Below are positions 57,446 through 64,000 of a DNA stretch of 64,000 nucleotides, piece by piece. The notes below the pieces were generated by a model, which had not been told where the DNA came from, ran no database searches, and was given only the letters and a program-made list of their open reading frames with translations. Source of the DNA: Dictyoglomus thermophilum H-6-12 (GTDB lineage Bacteria > Dictyoglomota > Dictyoglomia > Dictyoglomales > Dictyoglomaceae). The stretch lies in NCBI RefSeq assembly GCF_000020965.1, contig NC_011297.1:1006387-1070386 (forward strand). Reading direction: 5' to 3'. A program made the translations under genes and the position numbers. Positions within the stretch are counted from its first letter, which is position 1. Each line of letters starts with the position of its first letter.

Positions 57446-58170
57446 GATTGATCTTTTATTTTGATAAAATAAGTTCCACAATGGACATTGCTCACATCCT
57501 TGCGAACAAAGGATATCCCCACGGAACTGTTATAGTAGCGGAAGAGCAGACTCAAGGAAGAGGAAGATTTAAAAGAAAGTGGCATTCTCCTAAAGGAGGA
57601 TTATGGTTTTCCATAATATTTAGGCCTGAAAATTTAAAAACAATCAAAGCAGGTTTTTTAGGAATAATTATAGGATTTTCAGTTTTGAAAACTTTAGAAA
57701 GTTTTCTAAAGGATATCAAACTAAACTTCAAGTGGCCAAATGATATTGAATATGAAGGCAAAAAAGTAGCAGGCATATTATTAGAAAGCGTGTATGAAAA
57801 AGAGTTAGAATATATCATAGCTGGAATTGGAATAAATTTACAAGTAGATCCTGAGGAAATAAAAGATCTAAAAGCATTTTCTCTTAAGAATTACATAACA
57901 ATACCTGACAAGAATATCCTTCTCTTAGAGATACTTAAAGAGTTAGAAAAAAATTTGGATAATTTCCCTAATAATTGGAAAGCAATCTTTGAATTTTATA
58001 AAAATAAGTTTCCCTATATTGGTAAAGAAGCAATTATAAAAAACAAAAATTCAAAAGCTAAGGTGATAGATATAACGGAAGATGGAGGAATAGTTTTATC
58101 CATTAATAAAAAAATAGAAAGATATGAATGGGGAGGAGTTAGCCTTGAATTTGAAGGGATTTCTAATTGA
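57442..58170 (+). CDS. birA: Biotin--[acetyl-CoA-carboxylase] ligase
   Basis: A 242-residue biotin protein ligase. The biotin/ATP motifs QGRGRFKRKWHSPKGG and KWPNDIEYEGKKVAGIL are intact, followed by GIGINLQ. There is no N-terminal winged helix, so it is a monofunctional ligase rather than a repressor. It overlaps the RibF-Cmk gene by 4 bp. Confidence 0.94.
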   Translation: MRLIFYFDKISSTMDIAHILANKGYPHGTVIVAEEQTQGRGRFKRKWHSPKGGLWFSIIFRPENLKTIKAGFLGIIIGFSVLKTLESFLKDIKLNFKWPNDIEYEGKKVAGILLESVYEKELEYIIAGIGINLQVDPEEIKDLKAFSLKNYITIPDKNILLLEILKELEKNLDNFPNNWKAIFEFYKNKFPYIGKEAIIKNKNSKAKVIDITEDGGIVLSINKKIERYEWGGVSLEFEGISN

Positions 58171-58942
58171 TTTAGATGGATCCATATACAGAGGAAATAT
58201 GCCATTACCTTATAGCAAGGAGTTTATTGAATTCCTGAGAGAGCAAGGTATAAAATTTTTATTTCTCACAAATAATTCTACTCAGCTTCCCATTGAGTAT
58301 GTAAGGAAATTAAAAAGTATGAATATAGAATCTGATGAGAATGAAATCTTAACTTCTGGAGTAGCTACCGCTATATATCTATCAAATTTAAAAAAGAACG
58401 GAAAATCCTATGTAATTGGAGAAGAGGCATTAAAGAAAGCTATAAAAGATGTAGATTGGGATATCACTGAAGAAACTGACTATGTAGACGCAGTAGTAGT
58501 AGGGCTTGATAGAAGTTTCAACTTCGAGAAACTTAGAAAAGCAAATTACCTAATAAGAAATGGAGCAAAATTTATTGCTACAAATCCTGACAAGACATTT
58601 CCAATGGAAAATCGTATAGATCCAGGAGCTGGCTCTTTGGTAGCAGCTGTTTCTGCTGCTTCAGAAAAAAAGCCTATTGTAATTGGTAAACCTTCTCTTT
58701 ATATGGGAAAGATTGCTTTATCAAAATTAGGATTAAAAAGTAGCGAAGTTGGAATAATTGGAGATAGACTTGATACCGATATACTTTTGGGGAAAAGACT
58801 TAAAGCCAAAACTTTTCTTGTTCTTACTGGAATTTCAAAAAAAGAAGATATATCAAAAAGTAAGATAAAACCAGATTTTGTTTTTGAAAATCTAAAGGAA
58901 CTAACTATGTTCCTAAAAGAGTGTTTAAAAAATAAATCATAG
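58145..58942 (+). CDS. HAD-IIA family phosphatase (NagD/AraL-like)
   Basis: A 265-residue HAD hydrolase: motif I FLIDLDGSIYRG (catalytic Asp pair DxD), motif II FLTNNSTQ, cap domain in the middle, and motif IV IIGDRLDTDILLGKR. TTG at 58145 lies six bases after GGGGAGGAG and starts just before motif I; ATG 58124 is an in-frame alternative further inside birA. The substrate is unknown; the family dephosphorylates sugar phosphates and nucleotides. The end overlaps the convergent membrane-protein gene by 38 bp. Confidence 0.9.
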   Translation: MNLKGFLIDLDGSIYRGNMPLPYSKEFIEFLREQGIKFLFLTNNSTQLPIEYVRKLKSMNIESDENEILTSGVATAIYLSNLKKNGKSYVIGEEALKKAIKDVDWDITEETDYVDAVVVGLDRSFNFEKLRKANYLIRNGAKFIATNPDKTFPMENRIDPGAGSLVAAVSAASEKKPIVIGKPSLYMGKIALSKLGLKSSEVGIIGDRLDTDILLGKRLKAKTFLVLTGISKKEDISKSKIKPDFVFENLKELTMFLKECLKNKS

Positions 58943-59639
58943 AAAATATAAACACAAAATCATACAATGTTATCAAAAAAGCAGATAGTGCACTTTTATA
59001 GTTTTTATTAATTAATATTTCAGAAACCCTTAACGCAACAAAGATAAACAAAGATGCAGCAAAAGAAAATCGATAATAAACGAAAAATATAATAGATCTT
59101 AACAAGACCTCTGAATATTTGGACTTTACCGAAATACCACTCTTGCTAAAAAAATTCTTAATTCCAAAAGTTTTCACTATATAAAAATAAAATATCGTCC
59201 CTGCGAAACTTACAAAAAAATACCCTATTCCAAGAAGTATATAATAATCACTATTATATACTCTTTCTATAATTTCTAAACCTCTTGGAAGACTTAGATA
59301 GGCTACTTCTCTACTAGAGGGTAATAAAAAAACTAAAATTAAGGATAAAAAATGCTTAACCTGATCCAACAAAAACTCTTTTAAACCATCTTTAGAGGAA
59401 GCTTTTCTAATTTTTGAAATATCTATAAAAGTATGAACTAAAAAGAGAAATATTAGAAAAATCAATGCATCCAAATTTTTAAGATAGGGAATAGATAAAA
59501 CAACAGAAATCAAAAAATAAATCCCAGTATGAATCAGAATTCCATAGGGAGTAGATTTCTTGAACTCAAATATCTTATTAGTTTGAAGTGGGAAATCTGC
59601 AATTAAGTGCGCTAAAAACAACCTTAAGAACCAAAACAA
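58905..59639 (-). CDS. DUF3307-like polytopic membrane protein
   Basis: A 244-residue membrane protein with about six hydrophobic segments. The N-terminal FLAHLIADFPLQTNKI and the HTFIDISKI segment match the DUF3307 pattern (HLxxDFxLQ ... HxxxD). The function is unknown. It overlaps the HD-GYP gene upstream by 16 bp and the HAD gene downstream by 38 bp. Confidence 0.8.
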   Translation of the reverse strand: MFWFLRLFLAHLIADFPLQTNKIFEFKKSTPYGILIHTGIYFLISVVLSIPYLKNLDALIFLIFLFLVHTFIDISKIRKASSKDGLKEFLLDQVKHFLSLILVFLLPSSREVAYLSLPRGLEIIERVYNSDYYILLGIGYFFVSFAGTIFYFYIVKTFGIKNFFSKSGISVKSKYSEVLLRSIIFFVYYRFSFAASLFIFVALRVSEILINKNYKSALSAFLITLYDFVFIFSMIYFLNTLLGT

Positions 59640-60739
59640 TTTAATTTCCCCCTTTTGTATAAATCATTAAGAATACTTACAATAAAAGGATCAAACTCTA
59701 TTCCAGAAAGCTTACTAATTTCTAAAACAGCCAATTCAACCTCTAAACCTTTTCTATAAGGTCTATCAGAAGTTAACGCGTCAAGTACATCTGCAACCGA
59801 GATTATCCTACCCAAAAGAGAGATTCTATCTCCTCTCAAACCCTTTGGATATCCACTCCCATCATATCTTTCGTGATGCTCTTCCACCCCAGGAATTATA
59901 TCCTTTAAAAGCTCAATAGGTTCTAAAATCCTTCTACCAATAGTTGGATGTTTCTTAATAATCTCTCGCTCCTCCTGAGTAAGTTTATCTTTCTTTGTAA
60001 GTATTCTTTCATCAATACCAATCTTCCCTATATCGTGTAATAAGCCGGCTAATTTCACTTTTTCTAAAAAACTTTCAGAATTATTAATCTCTTTAGCAAT
60101 CATTACAGCAACTTCTGAGACCCTCTTTGAATGACCATGAGTATAAGGATCTTTTGCATCAATAGCACTTACCAAAGACTCTATAGTATCAAAAAAAAGA
60201 TTTTTTAAATCTTGATATAGCAGGGCGTTCTTTATAGCTATAGAGGCTTGATTTGCAATTGCTTGCAAAAGTTTCAAATCATTCTTGCTAAATTTACTTT
60301 TGCCTTTTTTATTAATCACTTCTATCACTCCAATTATCTCATCTTGATATACCAGGGGCACACAAAGCAAAGATTTTGTTTTAAAAGAAGTTAAAGAATC
60401 GAACTTGCTGGTAAAAAAGGGATTATTTTCTACATCATTTTCTATAATTGGTATTCCTGTTTCCGCTACTTTTCCTGCTATCCCCTCTCCTACTTTTAGA
60501 GAATACCTCTTTATTTTTTCTCCCTTTTCTCCCAAGGCTATTTCGAAATATAATTCTTCTTTGTTTCTATTCAACAACATAAGAGAGCACGCCTCAACAT
60601 TTAAATTTTCTTTCACTAGGTTCATAATAAGCTCCAATAGCTCATGAATATTAAGTTTTGAATTAATTTTATAACTAATATTTAATAATAGGGATAGCTC
60701 TTTTACTTTGTTCTCAAAATACTTAATACTTTTCGCCAT
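59624..60739 (-). CDS. GAF-domain HD-GYP phosphodiesterase
   Basis: A 371-residue soluble signalling protein. Residues about 27-172 form a GAF sensor (LKVGEGIAGKVAETG, LLCVPLVYQDEIIGVIEVIN). Residues about 185-360 form an HD-GYP domain with HGHSKRV, LLHDIGKIGID (HD at 235-236), HHERYDGSGYPKG and the YR motif DRPYRKG. All metal-ligand motifs look intact, so c-di-GMP hydrolysis is likely. Its start overlaps the end of the cyclase gene, tying cAMP and c-di-GMP signalling together. Confidence 0.92.
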   Translation of the reverse strand: MAKSIKYFENKVKELSLLLNISYKINSKLNIHELLELIMNLVKENLNVEACSLMLLNRNKEELYFEIALGEKGEKIKRYSLKVGEGIAGKVAETGIPIIENDVENNPFFTSKFDSLTSFKTKSLLCVPLVYQDEIIGVIEVINKKGKSKFSKNDLKLLQAIANQASIAIKNALLYQDLKNLFFDTIESLVSAIDAKDPYTHGHSKRVSEVAVMIAKEINNSESFLEKVKLAGLLHDIGKIGIDERILTKKDKLTQEEREIIKKHPTIGRRILEPIELLKDIIPGVEEHHERYDGSGYPKGLRGDRISLLGRIISVADVLDALTSDRPYRKGLEVELAVLEISKLSGIEFDPFIVSILNDLYKRGKLNCFGS

Positions 60740-62558
60740 CTTTTAAAATACCTATCACTCTGTAAATATGAACTGGTTTTTCTTTCCCTTTTATATTTAC
60801 GTAACCCAAGTCTTCTATAATGAATTTATCCTTTACTTTTTCATAAGTATTTTCACAAATAAGAATCTCTCCTCCTTTAGCAATACCCTCAAGACGAGAA
60901 GCCAAATTAACAGTGCTACCTATAGCTGTATACTCTATCTTTTGGGAAGGGCCAACAATTCCTACTAAGGCTTCTCCTGTAGCTATCCCTATACCAACCT
61001 CAAATTTAGGATATCCTTTAAGTTCCCATTCTCTCTGTAATTCCCTCAATTTACTCTGAATTTCTAAAGAAGAATAAACTGCTCTTTCTGCAAAGTCCTC
61101 ATGATATAAGGGAGCACCAAATATGGCCATAACTGCATCTCCCATAAATTTATCCACTGTTCCACCATATTTGAATATTATTTCTATTACTAAAGCAAAA
61201 AACTCATTTAATATCTTTACCATTTCTTCTGGTTCTCTGAGATCAGAATAGTAAGTGAAGTTTCTTATATCTGCAAAAAGTACACTTATATTACTTCTTT
61301 TCGAGTAAATAATATTCTTGTCTTCTAGTTTTATCAATTCTTCAACCACATTAGGGGATACAAACCTTTGAAACAAATTTTTTAATAACTTTTTTTCTCT
61401 TTCCTCAGATGTAATATCGTGAACGAGATTTGAAAAATAAGAAACAAACATTCCAAATACAGGGATATAATAAGGCAAAAGGATGTTATGTTTCGAGAAA
61501 ATAAAATTTGCAAAGGTTAAATATAAAATTGCTATAAATAACATCATAATGAATTTCGCAAAATTGCTGAGATTATTTAAAAAAATTAGCAAAAAAGTAC
61601 TCAAAATCAAAGAGATTAAAAAAACTAGGATATCATTATACAATGGATATATAAAATCTCTACTAATCAATGTGCCAATAGAATTTGCGTGAATTTCTAC
61701 ACCAGGCATCTTACCCAATCTAACCTTGCTACCCATTCTCACATATCCAGAAAAAGGAACAAAATAAGTATCATGTAGTGCTTCAGTTGTTGCACCTATT
61801 AATACAATCTTATCTTTAAATAGCATAGGATCAAAATTGCCATTGAGCACATCTACAAAGGAAAAATAAGGATATAAATAAGGACCCCCTCTATAATTGA
61901 TTAAAATTTTACTCTCTTTTTTAAAAGAATCACCAAGATAAGTTATATACTTTTCAGGACTAATCCCTAAAAATTCGGCAGCTACTAACAATGGGAAAGA
62001 ATACCAATTAACCTCAAAAACATTATCGGTCAAAGCAAAACGTCTAATGAACCCGTCACTATCATACTCATGATTTACAAGCCCAACCTTAGAATTCTTT
62101 GAAAAAATATCTAATGGAAGAAATAATCTTTTTATAGAACCAAATTTAGGATTATCAGTTACAGTATAAAATGCAGCAATAACTATCCTCTTATCCTTTT
62201 TCAATAAATCGGAGAAAACTTTGTCTGCGTCCTCACTAGATTTAACATCAAAATATAAATCAAAAGCAATGACTTTAGGATATTTACCTAACTTATCTAT
62301 CAAAGCCTTGTAAATTCTTCTATCCCAAGGGAAATTACCAAGTTCTTCTATAGAAGAATCATCTATCCCTATTATTACTATAGGATCTCTTACCTTTTCC
62401 TCGCCCCTTAAAGAAAATCTCAAATTAATTGAACTTAACTCTAAGTTGTACAACCAATGGATTTTAAATATAGCAATTACCAAGAGTATACTAAGTACTA
62501 TTATCGATAGCTTTTTGTATAGTTTTTTACTCTTAAAGCTATGTCCAATCTTGAACAC
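60723..62558 (-). CDS. CHASE2-domain class III adenylate cyclase
   Basis: A 611-residue membrane receptor cyclase. After a membrane segment (about residues 17-36) comes an extracytoplasmic CHASE2 domain (about 40-300) with VIIGIDDSSIEELG and PWDRRIYKALID. Three membrane helices lie at about 307-375, then a linker and a cyclase domain (about 420-600). Metal ligands are Asp430 (FADIRNFT) and Asp474 (GDAVMAIFG). Lys470 and Thr544 (YTAIGSTVN) are adenine-selecting, with Asn551 and Arg555 for catalysis; this is the class IIIb pattern. It starts with GTG 62558. A FecR-type protein gene lies just upstream, a recurrent pairing. Confidence 0.93.
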   Translation of the reverse strand: MFKIGHSFKSKKLYKKLSIIVLSILLVIAIFKIHWLYNLELSSINLRFSLRGEEKVRDPIVIIGIDDSSIEELGNFPWDRRIYKALIDKLGKYPKVIAFDLYFDVKSSEDADKVFSDLLKKDKRIVIAAFYTVTDNPKFGSIKRLFLPLDIFSKNSKVGLVNHEYDSDGFIRRFALTDNVFEVNWYSFPLLVAAEFLGISPEKYITYLGDSFKKESKILINYRGGPYLYPYFSFVDVLNGNFDPMLFKDKIVLIGATTEALHDTYFVPFSGYVRMGSKVRLGKMPGVEIHANSIGTLISRDFIYPLYNDILVFLISLILSTFLLIFLNNLSNFAKFIMMLFIAILYLTFANFIFSKHNILLPYYIPVFGMFVSYFSNLVHDITSEEREKKLLKNLFQRFVSPNVVEELIKLEDKNIIYSKRSNISVLFADIRNFTYYSDLREPEEMVKILNEFFALVIEIIFKYGGTVDKFMGDAVMAIFGAPLYHEDFAERAVYSSLEIQSKLRELQREWELKGYPKFEVGIGIATGEALVGIVGPSQKIEYTAIGSTVNLASRLEGIAKGGEILICENTYEKVKDKFIIEDLGYVNIKGKEKPVHIYRVIGILKDGEKY

Positions 62559-62567
62559 TTCTCTTTA

Positions 62568-64000
62568 TTACAAATTTATTTTTGTAGTTAAATAATACAC
62601 ATCCTTAGGATTTCCATATAAATCATAGGTTCTTTCAACAGTTAAAATAGCATCTACATTTTGAGCAATAGGATACACCATATTTAAAACAGAAATAGTA
62701 TTGTTGTTTATAAATTGAAAAGGCAAAGAAATATTATCTTGCTCGTAAGATAAACTTATAGCCAATCTTTCTCCAAGCTTAAGATTAAATTGTCCATACA
62801 AAGCAGGCATCTTAAAGTTATAAGATTCATACCTCATACCTAATGAGATAATATTTAAGATGTTTGTATCAAAACCTAAGATAGCTCCGCTTATTCTATT
62901 ATTCGATTCCTCTATAGATGGTAGTAAATTTAGAATTTTATTTTTCTCATAATAGGCATTAAAGTAACTTGGAACAAAATTATCAGAGTAATTCAATGCT
63001 TGAAGATATAGTACTGAATTAATAATAGGGACAGACATCTGTAATCCTAAAGCAAATCCATTTTCAGAAAGTACCCTGCTATCTTCTAAGGAAATTCCAT
63101 CGTGAATGACTCTTTGAGCAAAAGTCGCAAAAACAACAAGGTTCCTTGTAAAATAATATCCAGCATCTATTCCTACAATTCCTTGCCTCTTAGAAATATC
63201 ACTATCCAAATCAAACATTCCATTCAGCCCAACTTCTAATTTATTTAATGGCCTATAGAACAATCTTAGGGCATAAGTGGTAGTTATATTTTCATCTCTA
63301 TTAAAAGGTGATGGGAGCAAGGTTATAATGCCACCTTTCTTAGGATTCTCTAACCTTAAGACTATGCCATCCATATCATAGGTAGAATATCTATTAGCAA
63401 TCAGCCCATAACCCAAATTGAAATTATCAATATTTCCATATCTGACGCCAAGCCATGGAAGATTTAGTTCCCCATATTTAACCCTTGCTTGAATGTAACT
63501 TACATCCTCGGCATTAGTATAAAGAGAAAGGTCTAAGCCTAACCTTATCGGTCCTAAGGCAAGTTCAGGAGTGAAGGACAATTTTGCTAAGGTCAAGTCA
63601 CCCTTCTTGAAAATTCCATAATCTAAGCTATTGTTAGCAAAAATTGATCCTTTTTGTGAACTCTTAGCGCCTGAGGGAGTAACTCTCTCTTTTTCTCCTT
63701 TATCTTCTTCTCTCTTTTCCTCCTTCTTTTCTTCCTCATCAAACTTTTCTATTTCCGTTATTTTAGAAGGCTCCTCAGGAGACTCACCAGGTTTTACAAT
63801 ACTTTTAAATCCTTCTTTTACTTCTATAGTTTTATCCTTAGCAGTAAATAAAACAACTCCTCTCAAAGTCCAGATTTTTGTGGTACCATCTTCTAAGACT
63901 TCCTGAATCCATTCAGTTCCTCTTACTCCTGCTACAGCAGTAGGAGTTTGAACCTCTACCCTTTCTCCTTGTGATAGCAGTCTGTCAATTGTAGCCCATA
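62568..64000 (-). CDS. FecR-domain outer-membrane beta-barrel-like protein (5' truncated)
   Basis: The frame is open to the window edge, so the N-terminus is missing. The first visible residues (VQTPTAVAGVRGTEW, EDGTTKIWTLRG, KEGFKSIVKPGESP) are the end of a FecR domain. A Glu/Lys-rich linker follows (KFDEEEKKEEKREEDKG). The last about 340 residues alternate polar and hydrophobic positions in strand-like units such as LGLDLSLYT, VGIDAGYYFTRN and LGERLAISLSYEQDN, and end YYLTTKINL. This resembles a beta-barrel of about 14-16 strands. It would tie periplasmic FecR sensing or peptidoglycan anchoring to an outer membrane. TTG at 63866 should not be taken as the start. Confidence 0.8.
   Translation of the reverse strand, partial: WATIDRLLSQGERVEVQTPTAVAGVRGTEWIQEVLEDGTTKIWTLRGVVLFTAKDKTIEVKEGFKSIVKPGESPEEPSKITEIEKFDEEEKKEEKREEDKGEKERVTPSGAKSSQKGSIFANNSLDYGIFKKGDLTLAKLSFTPELALGPIRLGLDLSLYTNAEDVSYIQARVKYGELNLPWLGVRYGNIDNFNLGYGLIANRYSTYDMDGIVLRLENPKKGGIITLLPSPFNRDENITTTYALRLFYRPLNKLEVGLNGMFDLDSDISKRQGIVGIDAGYYFTRNLVVFATFAQRVIHDGISLEDSRVLSENGFALGLQMSVPIINSVLYLQALNYSDNFVPSYFNAYYEKNKILNLLPSIEESNNRISGAILGFDTNILNIISLGMRYESYNFKMPALYGQFNLKLGERLAISLSYEQDNISLPFQFINNNTISVLNMVYPIAQNVDAILTVERTYDLYGNPKDVYYLTTKINL

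Noticed and set aside
62568-63866. FecR/barrel gene starting at TTG 63866
   Set aside because: The same frame is open to the window edge and encodes the conserved FecR segment, so the TTG is an internal leucine codon.
1-64000. CRISPR array, insertion sequence, prophage or rRNA genes
   Set aside because: No regularly spaced repeats, transposase or integrase motifs, phage genes or rRNA sequence were recognised on either strand.

Overview
The window reads as about 64 kb of chromosome from an AT-rich, probably thermophilic bacterium. The proteins are rich in Lys, Glu and Ile, genes are tightly packed with many 4-bp stop/start overlaps, and Shine-Dalgarno sites are strong (AAAGGAGG). Firmicute-like traits (a T-box leader, nusA-rnpM-infB-ylxP-rbfA-nrnA-truB order, gatCAB) occur with an outer-membrane-type beta-barrel protein. 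From remembered family sequences and gene order I infer Dictyoglomus or a close relative; I could not run a search to confirm this.

Layout. (a) 1-8296, plus strand: the end of a BmpA/simple-sugar-type ABC importer (ATPase and two permeases), then a lipid/isoprenoid/ribosome block plsC-plsC-ispH-der-plsY-gpsA. (b) 8288-11598: recA, a tRNA-Leu(GAG) with a consensus promoter and a strong terminator, and an orphan oppD-oppF ATPase pair. (c) 11603-14801: gatC-gatA-gatB for tRNA-dependent amidation. (d) 14798-24076, plus strand: a type IV pilus/type II secretion-like operon with pilB, pilC, a major-type pilin, several minor pilins, a PilM-PilN fusion, PilO and a PilP-like protein. One minor pilin carries two lamin-tail-like domains. 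(e) 24059-31434, minus strand: a second prepilin-rich cluster running tail-to-tail into the first, with two large PilX-like surface proteins. (f) 31637-41129, plus strand: a T-box-controlled branched-chain amino acid operon, ilvB-ilvN-ilvC-leuA-leuC-leuD-leuB-cimA. (g) 41126-48831, minus strand: rpsB-tsf-pyrH-frr-orf-uppS-cdsA-dxr, followed by a 34-codon ORF and galT-galK. (h) 49043-58942, plus strand: a small unknown gene, then rimP-nusA-rnpM-infB-ylxP-rbfA-nrnA-truB, a RibF-Cmk fusion, birA and a HAD phosphatase. (i) 58905-64000, minus strand: a DUF3307-like membrane protein, a GAF/HD-GYP phosphodiesterase, a CHASE2 adenylate cyclase and the end of a FecR/beta-barrel protein.

How it works together. 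The two pilin clusters encode most of the inner-membrane machine and a large set of tip or minor subunits, but no retraction ATPase, prepilin peptidase or secretin lies in the window. The branched-chain operon has both leuA and cimA, so isoleucine carbon could come from citramalate rather than threonine. Its T-box appears to read leucine through a CUC specifier, which is the codon cognate to the tRNA-Leu(GAG) in the window. The cytidylate kinase that often sits beside plsC/ispH/der is missing there and is instead fused to RibF 50 kb away. No CRISPR array, insertion sequence, prophage or rRNA gene was seen.
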